Shown piece after piece: positions 9,185-20,137 of a stretch of 64,000 nt of DNA. The translations under genes were made by a program, and so were the position numbers. The stretch spans positions 186,001-250,000 of the forward strand of contig NZ_JACJOU010000007.1 in assembly GCF_014695725.1 (NCBI RefSeq). The letters run 5' to 3'. Every line of letters starts with the position of its first letter. Position 1 is the first letter of the stretch. Source of the DNA: Microcoleus sp. FACHB-672 (GTDB taxonomy: Bacteria; Cyanobacteriota; Cyanobacteriia; Cyanobacteriales; Oscillatoriaceae). The notes beneath the pieces were generated by a model. It did not search any database. It worked only from the letters and a program-made list of their open reading frames with translations, and was not told where the DNA came from.

Positions 9185-12100
9185 TTAAAAATTTAAACTT
9201 TCTTGCAACTCTTGCTTTACTCTTTCATACTCCATTTCCACTTGAGAGACAATTGCCGCCGCCTCTGTTATTATGCCGGTGCGTGCCATTGTTTCTAACT
9301 GCTTGCACAACTGAGCCAGAACCATTGCTCCGAGGGTTGCACTTGTGGACTTTAGTGTGTGAGCCGGCAAGTTGAGCGCTGTGGCATCTCCTTGTTCAAC
9401 TGCACGACGCAGCGCTTGCAACAGATCGACTGCATCAGTCAAATAGCTATCAATCACTATTGTCAACATTTCTGCGCTGTCTTCTCCCAGCATCTGGCGT
9501 AACTCGTTTAAAGCCTTAGAGTCAATTGCCGGGTATCTCGGTGAAGATGGAACCGTGGCAAATTCTTCGCCTCTTTTTGTCTCCCTCTCTGTCCCTCTAC
9601 CTGTATGTCCCTCTCCCTCTGTTAATCTCTCGCTCTCTTCCTTTCTTCCTCTCTCTTGCTCTACCTCTGTTACTCTCTCGCTCTCTGCTAAACTCCCGCG
9701 ATCCTGCGCTCGCTTCCTCTGCCGCACGCCTGTACTATTCTTGGGCTGACATCTCTCCAGCGCCTCAACCAACACCGGCACTCGGATCGGCTTGCTGATG
9801 TAGTCATCCATGCCAGCTTGCAGGCACATTTCCCTATCGCCTTGCATGGCATTGGCCGTCATGGCAATAATTTGGGGTCGCTGTTTTGGATCATCCCACT
9901 GTTGGCATATCTGGCGTGCGGCTTCCAAACCATCCATTTCTGGCATATGGACATCCATCAGCACCACGTCGTAAGGCTGCCGGTGCAGCGCTTCGAGGAC
10001 TTCCAACCCGTTGCCGGCAATATCTGCCCGATACCCCAGGCGCTCCAACAAATGTAGGGCAACCTTTTGGTTCACCACATTGTCCTCGGCTAACAGAATT
10101 CGCAAGGGAAGACGGGGTGCCGGTTGGGAGTTTGCCGGCGGCAGTTGCCGCTCTGGGCGCACGGAAATCGGCTGCTGGCCCAATATCTGGATCAAGACAT
10201 TGTAGAGCTGAGATTGTTTGAGGGGCTTATTGAGAAACGCCGCAAAATTGATGGGAAACTCAGAATTGGCTAAGTCTTCGCCGGCTGCGATTTCTGGCTT
10301 GCCAATCGAAGTAAACATCACCAAGGGCAATTTCTGGTAGTGAGGCAGCTTGCGGATTTGTGCTGCCAAAGTCATGCCGTCCATGTAGGGCATTTGCATA
10401 TCCAGGAAGGCAATGTCAAAGGATTCACCCCGCGCCAGCCACTCTAAACCCTCGGCACCGGAGCCGGCAGCCCAGGAGAACATTCCCCAAGCTTGCGCTT
10501 GCAGCGTCAAAATCTGCCGATTGGTGGCATTATCATCCACAATCAGCAATCGCTTGCCGGCTAAAGCATCATGATTGTCAGCCGGCAAATCAGTTTCTAG
10601 GGCGCGGGCGATGACTGTGAAATAGAAAGTCGAGCCTTGGCCCATTTGACTTTCAACCCACATTCTGCCACCCATCATGTGACTCAAGCGTTGAGAAATC
10701 ACCAAACCCAAGCCGGTGCCGCCATACTGGCGAGTTGTGGAAGCATCAACCTGGCTAAAGGGCTTAAACAGGCGCTCCATCCGATCTTCAGGAATGCCGA
10801 TGCCGGTGTCTGTAATCGCAAATTGAATTTCGTAGGTTAATTCTTTGGCTTCATTGGCATCTGCCAAAGGAGAAGAAATCGCAGAGGCTGTCACCGAAAC
10901 TACCACTTCGCCTCTCTGAGTAAACTTAACGGCGTTGCTGAGCAGATTCACCAAGATTTGGCGTAGCCGAGTCACATCCCCGATACACACAGCCGGCGTC
11001 GGTGGCAAAATCAGATAGGCGAGTTCAAGACCTTTTTGGGCCGCCCTAGGAGCCAGCAAATCCAGAGATTCCTCTACACAGGAACGGAGATTGAAGGGAT
11101 GAGCCTCGATATCCAGCTTGCCCGACTCAATTTTAGAAAAATCGAGAATGTCGTTAATAATGCTGAGCAACGCTTCGCCACTGGTACGGATGGTTTCGAC
11201 AAAGTCTTGCTGTTCAAGACTTAGCTGGGTATCGAGCATCAAGCCGGTCATGCCGATCACAGCATTCATGGGGGTTCTGATTTCGTGGCTCATCATGGCC
11301 AAAAACTCACTTTTAGCCCGGTTGGCGGCATCCGCTGCTTGTTTGGCTTGCTCTAAAGCTAAATTATGCTCGGCAAGCTGCTGTCGCTGCTGAGTTTCTT
11401 GCTCCAGCAATTGAGCTTGCGCTAAGGCAATGCCGACTTGAGCAGCGACAGCTTCGAGCAGCTCAATTTCATCTTGCCCCCACCGGCGGAAACGATCACA
11501 TTGGTGCAAGCCAATGATTCCGTTGGGTTCTCCTTTATAAGAGGTGCGAATGGCCAGCATGGATTTCAGGCCCATTTGGCGACAAAGATCGGCACCGGCT
11601 TGCAGCAGAGGATCTGAAAAAACATCAGGCGAGGCATTTGCCCGATCCTGAGCGATAATTTGCTCAGCGTGGGGGTTGCCCGTCACCGGCACTTGGGTTT
11701 CTAAATCTAAAAATGATTGATACCCCGGTTCTAAATACTCGGCTACCAATGGAATTTGAGCCGTTGGCGTTGCGATATAGCTGTGAATTAAACAGCGATT
11801 CACCCCAAATGCGCTTCCTAGCAGCGTAGCGGTGGTTTGGAAAATTTGGTGTGTGTCTAAGCTTTGGCGAATTTCTTGGGTAACTTTTCCCAGCAGGAGA
11901 CTACGTTGAAGCTGCCGGTGTAGGGCAGTTTGGGCGCTGTCACGCTCAATTTCACCGCCAATCCATTGTGCCATCAGTTTGAGCAGTTCTTTTTCGACTG
12001 CTTTAACCGGGTTGTGGCGGGGTGTGGGACTACAGAAACTGAGGATGCCATAAAGGTAGCCGGCAACCATCACCTTCGCTCCCACATAAGCTTCTATCTG

Positions 12101-15061
12101 CCGTGCTGTGTAGGCTGGATGATAGCGCCATTCGGTTGCAGAAGCGAACTCAAAACAGATCGGTTCAGTTGCCTGTGCGGTTTCCCGGAAATAGGTTTGC
12201 TCTAAGTTAAAGGCATCTCCCTTAAGCATTTTCATCGGGGTATTTTCTGGCAATCGAGCTGCAATCACTTCACAGTATTCTTCTCGGATACGGCCTAAGA
12301 TGCCAATCTCCAGATTAAACCGGCTACAACCCATTTCCAGCAGATGTTGGGCTTTCCCGTCAAAGTTCATATCTGGGGTGGCAGTCACGGTATACAGCGC
12401 TCGAATTGCCGCTTCACTTTCTCGCAGTTCTTCTTCTGCTAATTTGCGCTCTGCGAGTTCAGTTTTTGCTTGCTCGAAGAGGGTAGACTGCTGAATGGCG
12501 ATCGCGAGTTGTACGCTGAGTTGCTTGAGCAAGACAATTTCGTTCGATCTCCACCGGCGCGGTTCATTGCAGTGATGGGCAATGAGTAACCCCCATAAGT
12601 TTTCGCCTTGCAAAATCGGCACAACTAAGTTGGCTCTAACTTGATACTGGGAAAGCAGATCTATATGGGGCTGGTTAAGTTCTGCTGTATAAATATCTTC
12701 AATCGCCGCAATGCGATTGTGCTTGTACAGTTTTACATGAGTTTCCCCAAAGCAAGGGTCGTTGATATTGGCTCCTAAAGTTTGGCTCCAACCCTCACCA
12801 ACGGACTCTACCTGTACGAAACCACTCCAATCTGGGAGAAAGCGGTAAATAACGGTCCGGTCGGTTTTGAGAAATTGCCGCACTTCTGCTACTGCAGTAT
12901 TAAGCACTTCTTCGAGGTCTAAAGATTGGCGGATGCGCTGGGCAATTGTTCCGACTAAGTGTTCTCTTAAAAATTGCTGACGTAATGATTCTTCTGCCTG
13001 CCGGCGCTCTGTGATGTCGTTGAGGGTGCCGCCAGTGCCGACGATTTGGCCGGCTGCATCGAGCTTGACACGGGCGCATACTTCTACCCAGCGAAACGTG
13101 TTAATCCCTTCATTTTCCCCATATCGAGAGCAAGAAATAAGGCAATTTTCTGTGTTCGTCAGGTATCTCACCTCATACCGGCACTCGTCTTTTTTCCCTT
13201 CCACCAGCCATTGAAACAACTCGCGATTGTTTTGCCGGTCATCGGGATGAACGTATTTTAAAAAGTGCGTACCTAAGCTTTCTTCGATTGAAAAGCCGGT
13301 AATTTCACTCCAAGCAGGGTTAAGAAATGTCCACGATCCCTCTGCGTCTGTCTGGAAAATCACTTCTCTAACACTCTCAACGACTGAGCGATATTGGTTT
13401 TCGCTCTCCCGCAGCGCCGCCTCTGCTTGTTTGCGCTCGGTAATGTCGTGAGCAACGGCGTACATCAGCCCCTGTTCTACAAATGGGGTGGCGTTCCACA
13501 ACACCCATCTATAAGAGCCATCTTTACAGCGATAGCGATTTTCAAAGGAAATCGTCGCGGCTCCTTGGGCTATTTTCTCCGCTTCGGCAATGGTTGCTTC
13601 CTGGTCGTCGGGATGCACAAAGTCCAGGTAGGGTTGACTTTTTAAAGTTTTTATCGAGTGGCCCAAGGTTTCTTCCCAAGCAGGGTTGAGCTGCTTGAAA
13701 TAGCCATCAAACCCAATCACGCAAAGCATATCCACGGAAAGGGTGAAAAACCGATCCCGATCTTCCTCTGCCTGCTTGCGTTCGGTAACGTCCTCAACAA
13801 CATAAGAAAACCGTTCTTGACCACCGGCTGCTGTGGGGATGGAGCAAACTGTTGCAGATAACCACCGGCTGCTGATACCAGTATTGTGCGTATATTCAAA
13901 GTGGACTGGAGAGCGATTGTGCTGGCTTTGCCGGTAGTAGCTACTCCACAAGCGCACATACTCTTTTGGTGCCCCCATTTCGGTTGCTAGCCGGTTTCGC
14001 ATTGCTTCCGGGGTGAGGCCGAAAAGCTCAGCCGTTGCTGCGTTATCAGAGATATGTAGGATGTCATCATCCCGCAACTCGACAATGCCCATCATCATGG
14101 TGGCACTATCAAAGAAACTGCGAAGCGTTGATTCACTTTCTCGCAGTGCTGCCTCCGCCTGCTTGCTTTCCGTGATATCTGTGGCGATCCAGATCAATCC
14201 CTGACCGAGATCTCCCACCGGCGTCGCTCGATTTTCATAGTGTACAGACGTGCCTTGAGGCGTCTGGACCGCTGAAATCCAAGTGCCTTCTTCGCCCTGC
14301 AAAACGCGCTGAAGATTGGTTAAAATTTCTGGCTGATTGCGATATATCTCAAAGATAGAATGTCCGACGAGTTCCCCAGAGCCAAATCCCAAAGATTCCA
14401 ATCCTTTCCCTTCTGAAAGTGCGATCACGCCATTACTATCTAAGGCATACAGAATAATGGGGGCATTGGTGACAACCGTGCGAAGCGTGGATTCACTTTC
14501 TTGGAGTGCTGCTTCAGCTCGCTTTTTTTCTTGAATTTCTTTGATTAACTGTTCGTTGGTTGTCTCTAATTCGGCTGTGCGTTCTCTCACCCGTTCTCCT
14601 AATTGAGCGTTAAGGGTGCGAATTTGTTCTTCTGCTTGCCGGCGTTCGCCGACTTCTTTTTGCAGGGTTTTGTTAACTAAGTCAAGCTGGATCGGGCTGG
14701 AAAGGCCCAAAGCGTTGGGCATTAATGGCACAAGCAATGCTGCTGTCAGCAACGATATGGCTGCGGTGATCGCGTTGATGAAAGTTGCAACCCAGTAATC
14801 TGGGTGCCAAAGCACCCACACTGATATCAGGTGGGTCGTGCCACCGGCAATGATGAAACTGCCAATGAGCAAAAAGATCCATCGAAAGGGCGCATCTTGT
14901 CGCTTACGGATAAAATAAACGAGCAGCAGGGGAATTGCGTAATAGGACAGCGCGATCAGCAACTCTGAAAGCACCTGCAGCCACACCAGCCCGCTATTCC
15001 ACAGGTAGCAATCACCTTGAGGAAGAAAGTTGTTTGAAAAAAAGGTTTTTATTAATTCCAC
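9185..15061 (-). CDS. Hybrid histidine kinase with ethylene-receptor-like membrane domain, PAS, GAF, REC and HPt modules
   Basis: A 1958-residue phosphorelay kinase starting at a GTG. Residues 1-125 form a three-helix membrane domain homologous to the ethylene-binding domain of ETR1 and its cyanobacterial homologues ([16 protein letters not shown]... and THLISVW). Then come a coiled coil (130-190), about four PAS domains (190-690), three GAF domains (700-1230; GRWR/RRW-type cyanobacterial GAFs), HisKA with [14 protein letters not shown], HATPase ([19 protein letters not shown]), two receivers ([11 protein letters not shown] and [11 protein letters not shown]) and an HPt domain ([12 protein letters not shown]). 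Before the HPt lies a Glu/Arg/Ser-rich linker encoded by a CT-rich simple-sequence tract. The residue equal to the copper-binding Cys65 of ETR1 is Gly73, while His77 is retained, so ethylene binding is doubtful. Confidence 0.92.
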   Translation of the reverse strand: MELIKTFFSNNFLPQGDCYLWNSGLVWLQVLSELLIALSYYAIPLLLVYFIRKRQDAPFRWIFLLIGSFIIAGGTTHLISVWVLWHPDYWVATFINAITAAISLLTAALLVPLMPNALGLSSPIQLDLVNKTLQKEVGERRQAEEQIRTLNAQLGERVRERTAELETTNEQLIKEIQEKKRAEAALQESESTLRTVVTNAPIILYALDSNGVIALSEGKGLESLGFGSGELVGHSIFEIYRNQPEILTNLQRVLQGEEGTWISAVQTPQGTSVHYENRATPVGDLGQGLIWIATDITESKQAEAALRESESTLRSFFDSATMMMGIVELRDDDILHISDNAATAELFGLTPEAMRNRLATEMGAPKEYVRLWSSYYRQSQHNRSPVHFEYTHNTGISSRWLSATVCSIPTAAGGQERFSYVVEDVTERKQAEEDRDRFFTLSVDMLCVIGFDGYFKQLNPAWEETLGHSIKTLKSQPYLDFVHPDDQEATIAEAEKIAQGAATISFENRYRCKDGSYRWVLWNATPFVEQGLMYAVAHDITERKQAEAALRESENQYRSVVESVREVIFQTDAEGSWTFLNPAWSEITGFSIEESLGTHFLKYVHPDDRQNNRELFQWLVEGKKDECRYEVRYLTNTENCLISCSRYGENEGINTFRWVEVCARVKLDAAGQIVGTGGTLNDITERRQAEESLRQQFLREHLVGTIAQRIRQSLDLEEVLNTAVAEVRQFLKTDRTVIYRFLPDWSGFVQVESVGEGWSQTLGANINDPCFGETHVKLYKHNRIAAIEDIYTAELNQPHIDLLSQYQVRANLVVPILQGENLWGLLIAHHCNEPRRWRSNEIVLLKQLSVQLAIAIQQSTLFEQAKTELAERKLAEEELRESEAAIRALYTVTATPDMNFDGKAQHLLEMGCSRFNLEIGILGRIREEYCEVIAARLPENTPMKMLKGDAFNLEQTYFRETAQATEPICFEFASATEWRYHPAYTARQIEAYVGAKVMVAGYLYGILSFCSPTPRHNPVKAVEKELLKLMAQWIGGEIERDSAQTALHRQLQRSLLLGKVTQEIRQSLDTHQIFQTTATLLGSAFGVNRCLIHSYIATPTAQIPLVAEYLEPGYQSFLDLETQVPVTGNPHAEQIIAQDRANASPDVFSDPLLQAGADLCRQMGLKSMLAIRTSYKGEPNGIIGLHQCDRFRRWGQDEIELLEAVAAQVGIALAQAQLLEQETQQRQQLAEHNLALEQAKQAADAANRAKSEFLAMMSHEIRTPMNAVIGMTGLMLDTQLSLEQQDFVETIRTSGEALLSIINDILDFSKIESGKLDIEAHPFNLRSCVEESLDLLAPRAAQKGLELAYLILPPTPAVCIGDVTRLRQILVNLLSNAVKFTQRGEVVVSVTASAISSPLADANEAKELTYEIQFAITDTGIGIPEDRMERLFKPFSQVDASTTRQYGGTGLGLVISQRLSHMMGGRMWVESQMGQGSTFYFTVIARALETDLPADNHDALAGKRLLIVDDNATNRQILTLQAQAWGMFSWAAGSGAEGLEWLARGESFDIAFLDMQMPYMDGMTLAAQIRKLPHYQKLPLVMFTSIGKPEIAAGEDLANSEFPINFAAFLNKPLKQSQLYNVLIQILGQQPISVRPERQLPPANSQPAPRLPLRILLAEDNVVNQKVALHLLERLGYRADIAGNGLEVLEALHRQPYDVVLMDVHMPEMDGLEAARQICQQWDDPKQRPQIIAMTANAMQGDREMCLQAGMDDYISKPIRVPVLVEALERCQPKNSTGVRQRKRAQDRGSLAESERVTEVEQERGRKEESERLTEGEGHTGRGTERETKRGEEFATVPSSPRYPAIDSKALNELRQMLGEDSAEMLTIVIDSYLTDAVDLLQALRRAVEQGDATALNLPAHTLKSTSATLGAMVLAQLCKQLETMARTGIITEAAAIVSQVEMEYERVKQELQESLNF
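9560..9700. repeat. CT-rich (GA-rich) simple-sequence tract inside the hybrid kinase gene
   Basis: The plus strand is built of CTCTC, CCCTCT and CTCTGT words for about 140 bases. On the coding strand it encodes an Arg/Glu/Ser/Gly-rich, low-complexity linker between the second receiver and the HPt domain. Length is compatible with the reading frame. It resembles the simple-sequence runs seen in the spacers of this window. Confidence 0.75.
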
Positions 15062-15449
15062 AATCGAGTTCCCTGTTACGCAGCCATACTTCGGAAAAGA
15101 AGTCCTATTCTTTAGTTATGCCAAAAAAAAGGGTGTTTTTAAGGATTTCCGCTTTGATTCTCGCTGATGCTGCTGTGGATGATGGGGCTAAGTGCTCAGG
15201 TGGGTGTTTTTCTAAGGAACCGCAAGGCTGGGTGTTCGCCGGCTGACAGCAATTCCTCAGCCGGCACCCTCGTGGGGTAATGTGCTGTAGCTCTGATTTT
15301 GAATTGAATATACAATCTAACGGTTAGGAAGGCTGAGCGCCCAGTGCCGGCATCATCAGTTACGGAATCGTGGCGGCTGCCGGTGCTAGAGTTGTACGTT
15401 CACTGGCAATTAACTCATCTTTTCATAAACGCACAATCAAGTGGTCAAG
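15062..15449. promoter_or_regulatory. Divergent promoter region between the hybrid kinase and CRR7 genes
   Basis: A 388-base spacer between divergent genes. It contains a perfect 8-base inverted repeat (15239-15264, CCGGCTGA/TCAGCCGG, 10-base loop) without a T-run. No reading frame looks like a gene. It must contain promoters for both neighbours, but I cannot assign boxes. Confidence 0.4.
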
Positions 15450-15707
15450 ATGTCAAATCCTTTGCTGTTTCAAGAAGACCATTTTGTGGTTTTAGAAACC
15501 AACCAACCGGAAAAGTTCCTTACACCTGAGGAACTTTTAGAAAAGCTTAAAACAATTTTGTCCCAGCGTCAGCACGAACTGCCACGGGATCTACAGAAGT
15601 TCACGTCTCTGGACACGCAAGCCGAGTATTTGCTAGACACCAGCTGTGAGTTAGATGTTGGCCCTGGAGAATTTTTGCAGTGGTATGCAGTTCGTTTAGA
15701 AAAGTAA
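15450..15707 (+). CDS. CRR7 (chlororespiratory reduction 7) family protein
   Basis: Soluble protein of 85 residues from ATG 15450; a GTG nine bases upstream would add MVK. It matches the CRR7 family shared by cyanobacteria and chloroplasts: FLTPEELLEKLK, LPRDLQKF, AEYLLDTSCELDVGPG and a C-terminal FLQWYAVRLEK. In plants CRR7 is needed for accumulation of the NDH-1-like complex of cyclic electron flow and chlororespiration; in cyanobacteria the role is presumed related. The gene stands alone, with spacers on both sides. The family call is from memory of the conserved blocks. Confidence 0.82.
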   Translation: MSNPLLFQEDHFVVLETNQPEKFLTPEELLEKLKTILSQRQHELPRDLQKFTSLDTQAEYLLDTSCELDVGPGEFLQWYAVRLEK

Positions 15708-15920
15708 AGTAAAGGCAAACCCCAGCCGTTTTCAGTTCCTTATAGGGGCACAGCATGAGCGCCTAAAATCTATGGCATCAAGCCAATATTTATCCGCTCA
15801 TGCTTCGCTCTTTAGGCTGGAGAATTGCCTTGATGCGAGAAGACAGTACAAGCGTGAAACCTTAAAATTTTCACCTTGCTTTCTCACAAATGTTAATCAA
15901 TGCTTCTCACCTTTGAGGAT

Positions 15921-16481
15921 CTAGATCGCTTTTTCCTTGGGAGTGGTAATCAAAGCGAGGTCAATATATTTGGCGGATGGCTGGGTGAATTCCACTCGCA
16001 CGCCAGGGCCAAAAAATTTCTCAATTTTCTCCTTTTTTTGCTGCCAAGTTTCTAAGGAAACGAACGGCGAGTCAAATTCTAAAATTAAAGCGTAGCTACC
16101 GGCAACCTCGGCTTCCTTTAATCCCTGCAGCAGAGGACGTTCCTCATCTGTGGCGCTAAGTCCTAAACGTGCAAGCGCATCATCAAGATGGGCTTGTTGA
16201 CCGTAACGATATCGAGTCACGTCTTTGCGAATCTGATTTTGAATTTCGGTGGCAAGATTCTCCCGCAGTGTCACGACGTTTGCCGCAGTTGTCTCAGTGA
16301 AAGGAACTGGCTTGAGTTCTGAGGCTTTCAGCGCTAAGCCTCCCAACAGGAGGGGAATTCCATAAAAAAAGCCGGCTAAATTTAATGTGGGATTGTCAGA
16401 AAAATAGGCAGCGAAACCAACAATGGTGAGGAGACCGCCAATCCATAAACCCAAGCTTCCCAAGGACGTTTGACGTAACAT
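15921..16481 (-). CDS. DUF2854 family membrane protein
   Basis: A 186-residue protein with two N-terminal membrane helices (about residues 8-27 and 33-52) and a soluble C-terminal domain with EFDSPFVSLETWQQKK and FFGPGVRVEF. This architecture matches DUF2854, a family of cyanobacteria and plastids without assigned function. The start at ATG 16481 places the first helix immediately at the N-terminus, so it is probably an uncleaved anchor in thylakoid or plasma membrane. Its 3' end faces the end of the CRR7 gene. Confidence 0.8.
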   Translation of the reverse strand: MLRQTSLGSLGLWIGGLLTIVGFAAYFSDNPTLNLAGFFYGIPLLLGGLALKASELKPVPFTETTAANVVTLRENLATEIQNQIRKDVTRYRYGQQAHLDDALARLGLSATDEERPLLQGLKEAEVAGSYALILEFDSPFVSLETWQQKKEKIEKFFGPGVRVEFTQPSAKYIDLALITTPKEKAI

Positions 16482-16840
16482 ATCTGTCTGATGGTTTAAT
16501 TTACAATTACTTCAGCCATTATTGTCGCCTTTTGGGGGCATGAAAGATGCGCGAGTAGATTGAACATTAAATCAGCGGTCTCTGTGATTGGTATCTGTAA
16601 CGAAATCGAAGGTTTTGTGTCTGCGAGGGTTCACCCTAGTCCACGAAATAATGCCGGCTTGACGTGTTTTTACTGGCATTTATATATCACAAAGGGAACG
16701 GACTCAGCAATATCACGGATTTTGATTTTGTAGAAAAACCTAAGGACAGCCACAGAGACAACCAGTATTATCAAGGTAGATCTGAGATAAACTCGCTCTA
16801 TCGCCGGCTTCTATAATTGCTGTTTAACTGAGTATTTGAC
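16482..16840. other. Intergenic region
   Basis: A 359-base spacer between divergent genes, with no recognisable gene or RNA. It presumably carries both promoters. Confidence 0.4.
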
Positions 16841-17098
16841 ATGATTAAAGACCAAAATGGCGAAGCCTCTGGAAAAAGTGCCTTAATCGATGAACTCAAA
16901 TCTCTGAAGCGAGAAGACGAAATGCTGTACAACATCTTGGCGGTGGATGTATGGGCACTCGCAAAAACGATGGATGAGTTTCAACCGGGGTTCTGGGCAG
17001 CTTTTATGAAAAATCGTGAAAAAGCCCTCAAACGCTTTCTAGCTGAAATGATCAAGAATAAGCCGGCAGATAGCAAACGCCCTCCTTTCATGCGTTAA
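16841..17098 (+). CDS. Small hypothetical protein (85 aa)
   Basis: Unknown function. A charged, helical, soluble protein with an ATG start. The middle part (DELKSLKREDEMLYNILAVD, then VWALAKTMDEFQPGFW) and a basic C-terminus (MIKNKPADSKRPPFMR) show no known motif. Codon use is like that of neighbouring genes, and the amphipathic regularity supports a real protein. It stands alone between spacers, in the same direction as the next small gene 190 bases downstream. Confidence 0.6.
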   Translation: MIKDQNGEASGKSALIDELKSLKREDEMLYNILAVDVWALAKTMDEFQPGFWAAFMKNREKALKRFLAEMIKNKPADSKRPPFMR

Positions 17099-17286
17099 GC
17101 ACCCACGGAAATTCACGACTACTCAACTGTTGCTAAAATAATTTCTTCTAGTTAAGAACACGAGAGCACGTTTTCTAAATGCCTGTGGGTAAATTTCCCT
17201 CAGCCTAGGCGTTTGGGAAGCAATGCCGGTGCGCTCTGACTCTAAAAACGCTCGATTAAGCGAAAAGCATAACAAGGAAATCTATC

Positions 17287-17469
17287 ATGGATCGACAAAC
17301 ATTGCAAGAGCGGATGGCAAAAATTGAGAGCCAGCGGGAAGTGCTGCTGCGACTTCTAGAAAAACCAGACCTGGGAACCCTGCGAATCGATGTTAACCAG
17401 GCGCTTGAAGAAATGGATGATTTAATTGACGAATTCAAGCGCACTTTCCCTGACGCTCAAATCGGGTAA
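17287..17469 (+). CDS. Small conserved cyanobacterial protein (60 aa)
   Basis: Unknown function. Sixty residues, nearly all predicted helix, with a heptad-like pattern (MDRQTLQERMAKIESQREVL, then LRLLEKPDLGTLRIDVNQAL). It looks like a small coiled-coil or helical hairpin protein. An AAGGAAAT ribosome site lies just before the ATG, and a good hairpin terminator follows the stop codon (17487-17519), so it is a complete monocistronic unit. Confidence 0.7.
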   Translation: MDRQTLQERMAKIESQREVLLRLLEKPDLGTLRIDVNQALEEMDDLIDEFKRTFPDAQIG

Positions 17470-17486
17470 AAGTGAGAAGCAAAAAG

Positions 17487-17519
17487 TGAGAGGTGAGAAA
17501 ACTTGTCCTCTCATTTTTT
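17487..17519 (+). terminator. Rho-independent terminator
   Basis: TGAGAGG and CCTCTCA form a 7-base stem (17487-17493 with 17507-17513), followed directly by TTTTTTG. It lies 18 bases after the 60-residue gene and faces the end of priA on the other strand. Confidence 0.7.
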
Positions 17520-17554
17520 GTTAGGCTTTCCTCAGAAATTCATTTGAGATGAAA

Positions 17555-20137
17555 TTACCCTAAATTTAACGGGTCAACATCAATTGTTAAACTAACCGAC
17601 CCTGGACAAAGGGCGCGTAAACTCTCGAAAGCCGGCAGATCAAACGGCATATCAAGGGGAAACTTTAGCAAAATATGCCATCGATAGCGGTTCGCCACAC
17701 GCGTGATCGGTGCCGGTGCCGGCCCTAAAATTTCAAAAATAGGAACTTCGGATGCCGGTTGCAACACGGATACCAAACGCTCAGCCGTTGCCTCAACTTC
17801 CGCCTCATCTGCACCACTTAATCGCAGTAAAATCAAACGCCCGTAGGGTGGGAAATTTAGGGCTGCCCGCTGTTCCAATTCCGCCTCGATAAATTGCTCA
17901 TAATCGTGCCGGCGCACCGCTGTGATTGCCGGATTTTCGGGCGTGTAGGTTTGAATAATCACTCGACCCGGATCATCCCCCCTGCCGGCACGACCGGCCA
18001 CTTGCATTAGCGTTTGAACAGCCCTTTCCGCTGCCCGAAAATCCGCCAAATTCAGCAACCCATCAGCCGCCACAACCCCCACCAGCGTCACCTGCGGCAG
18101 ATCCAAGCCCTTTGTGAGCATTTGCGTCCCCACTAAAAGATCGGCTTCCCGGTTGGCAAATCGGGTTAATAGATTTCGGTGCGCGCCCTTCGTGCGCGTA
18201 GTATCGCTATCAAACCGGATCACCCGCAATTGGGGAAACTGCTTGCCTAATTCTTCCTCAACGCGCTGGGTGCCACTGCCAAAGTTTTTTAGGTAAGGTG
18301 AACTGCATTCTGGACAGCGATCCGGGTGCAGTTGTCCATAGTTGCAGTAATGACAGCGCAGCACTTCTGTCGCACCTTCATGGGTGTAGTGATAAGACAG
18401 AGACACGTCGCAGTTTGGGCACTCAATGACATACCCGCAACTGCGGCAAGAAACAAAGGTACTGTGTCCTCGCCGGTGAATGAATAGGATGCCTTGCTCA
18501 CCTGTTGCTTGAAGCCGGCTCAAAGCGTCTTGAAGCGACCGGCTAAAAATTGAACGATTGCCGGCACGCAATTCTAGGCGCATATCCACCACTTCTACCG
18601 GCGGCATTGGGCGCGAGTGGACACGCTCTGGTAAAGATAAATAGTGGGTGGGGCATGGGGAATTGGGAATTGGGCAAGGCTGCGCCAACCTAAAGGTATG
18701 GGCATTGGGCATGGGGAATTGGGCATTTGCCCCCTCTTTCCCTCTTACCTTTACCCAAGTCTCTAAAGCAGGCGTGGCAGAACCTAATATTAAGGGGCAG
18801 TTGGTGAGTTCTGCTCGCCATTGGGCAACGGTTCGAGCGTGGTAGGTGGGAGCCGGCTGATCTTGTTTAAAGCTGGAATCGTACTCTTCATCTAATACAA
18901 TTAAGCCAACTTGGGGCAACGGCGCAAAAATGGCAGAACGAGTGCCTATAACAACTTGGGGGCTGCCGGTGAGCATTTGCCGCCAGGTGTCGTATCTCTC
19001 TCCATCCGAGAGGGCGCTGTGATAAACACAAACTTTTTGGCCAAATCGCGCCCGGAATCGGTCGGTGAGCTGGGGCGTGAGGCCAATTTCTGGGACAAGC
19101 ACGAGGGCAGATTCACCGCGTTGCAGAACCGGCGCGATTGCTTGCAGGTAAACTTCTGTTTTGCCTGAGCCGGTGACGCCATGCAATAGGACTTGAGCAA
19201 AACCATTAAGACCGGCAATTGCTTCTAATGCACATCTTTGATGAACTGTCAATTCTTTGGGTTGGTCTGCTGGTTGCGCCGGCTCAACGGGGATTCGCAA
19301 CACTTCGCGCAGTTGAATCACTACGCAGCCTTTTTCCTCTAGCTTCTTGATAGTGGATGAACTGGTACTGCACGTTTGTAGCAATTCAGTTAGCCAGAGT
19401 TCGCCGCCGCGACGCCTCAGCACTTCTAAAACTTCCCGTTGCCTTGCGGTGAGATCGGTGGGAAAAGCTTCTGTTACCAGAGTTACAGCTTGCTGTTGCT
19501 TGGGTTTCGCCTGGGTGGGAGGTTCTAAGTAGCTTTCTACCCAACTCCGTTTCAATAATTCCCGTAGCCCTCGGTTCGCCCCTCTGATTTGGCGCTGGAT
19601 ATACTGCCATGTGTAATCGCCGGTTTTTGAGGCTTGCAGTAATTCTAGAATCTGACGGGCAACTGGAGAGAGGAAGGCTTCAGCAGTCGATGGATTAGGT
19701 AATTGTGTTCGGCTGAGGCGAATGCGGCGCTGCGCTCGCCCTAACAAGCCGGGAGGCAGCGCGGCGCGAATGACTTGAATGAGGGGAGTGTAGTAGTAAT
19801 TTGCGACTTGTTCGAGGAGTTGCCAGTAGGTGACAGGGAAGAAGCCGGTGCTGACGACATCCTCGACTTCTCGAACTTTATCGGGGGCTAAATCAGCCGG
19901 TAGGTGCTCAACGAGTCGAACAGCAATCGCGCCAAGGCTTTGCGAGCCAAAGGGAACGGTTAAGATATCTCCGGGTTGGATTTCTAAGCCTGCCGGCAGC
20001 CGGTAAGTAAAAAGTCCTTGGGCACCGGGACAATCTACTAAAACTTCTATCCACTGCTGTTGCGCTGTGCCGGCTCGATAAGATTCTCCAGGTTCCGCGA
20101 CGATGCCGGTGATGACATCAAAATCACATTTATACAT
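17555..20137 (-). CDS. priA: Primosomal protein N' (replication restart helicase PriA)
   Basis: An 860-residue superfamily 2 DNA helicase that reloads the replisome at stalled forks. The N-terminal 3'-OH-binding domain (WIEVLVDCPGAQGLFTYRLP) is followed by a winged helix, Walker A GVTGSGKTEVYL, the Walker B-like LDEEYD, motif III GSATPALETW, an eight-cysteine zinc region (CRSCGY, CPNCD, CHYCNYG, CPECSS) and the C-terminal helicase lobe with VAGRAGRGDDPG. Directly after GSATPALETW an insertion of about 35 residues rich in Pro, Asn and Met (FPMPNAHTF, PIPNSPCPT) comes from a CCCCATGCC-type simple repeat that stays in frame. At 860 residues it is longer than most PriA (730-830). The start is an ATG. 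Confidence 0.95.
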   Translation of the reverse strand: MYKCDFDVITGIVAEPGESYRAGTAQQQWIEVLVDCPGAQGLFTYRLPAGLEIQPGDILTVPFGSQSLGAIAVRLVEHLPADLAPDKVREVEDVVSTGFFPVTYWQLLEQVANYYYTPLIQVIRAALPPGLLGRAQRRIRLSRTQLPNPSTAEAFLSPVARQILELLQASKTGDYTWQYIQRQIRGANRGLRELLKRSWVESYLEPPTQAKPKQQQAVTLVTEAFPTDLTARQREVLEVLRRRGGELWLTELLQTCSTSSSTIKKLEEKGCVVIQLREVLRIPVEPAQPADQPKELTVHQRCALEAIAGLNGFAQVLLHGVTGSGKTEVYLQAIAPVLQRGESALVLVPEIGLTPQLTDRFRARFGQKVCVYHSALSDGERYDTWRQMLTGSPQVVIGTRSAIFAPLPQVGLIVLDEEYDSSFKQDQPAPTYHARTVAQWRAELTNCPLILGSATPALETWVKVRGKEGANAQFPMPNAHTFRLAQPCPIPNSPCPTHYLSLPERVHSRPMPPVEVVDMRLELRAGNRSIFSRSLQDALSRLQATGEQGILFIHRRGHSTFVSCRSCGYVIECPNCDVSLSYHYTHEGATEVLRCHYCNYGQLHPDRCPECSSPYLKNFGSGTQRVEEELGKQFPQLRVIRFDSDTTRTKGAHRNLLTRFANREADLLVGTQMLTKGLDLPQVTLVGVVAADGLLNLADFRAAERAVQTLMQVAGRAGRGDDPGRVIIQTYTPENPAITAVRRHDYEQFIEAELEQRAALNFPPYGRLILLRLSGADEAEVEATAERLVSVLQPASEVPIFEILGPAPAPITRVANRYRWHILLKFPLDMPFDLPAFESLRALCPGSVSLTIDVDPLNLG
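18640..18742. repeat. GGGCATGGGGAATTGGG-type simple repeat inside priA
   Basis: The plus strand shows repeated GGGCATGGGGAATTGGG and GGGAATTGGGCAAG words between the sequences for conserved helicase motifs. The same word family occurs in spacers at 20241-20275 and 27364-27402. Confidence 0.85.
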
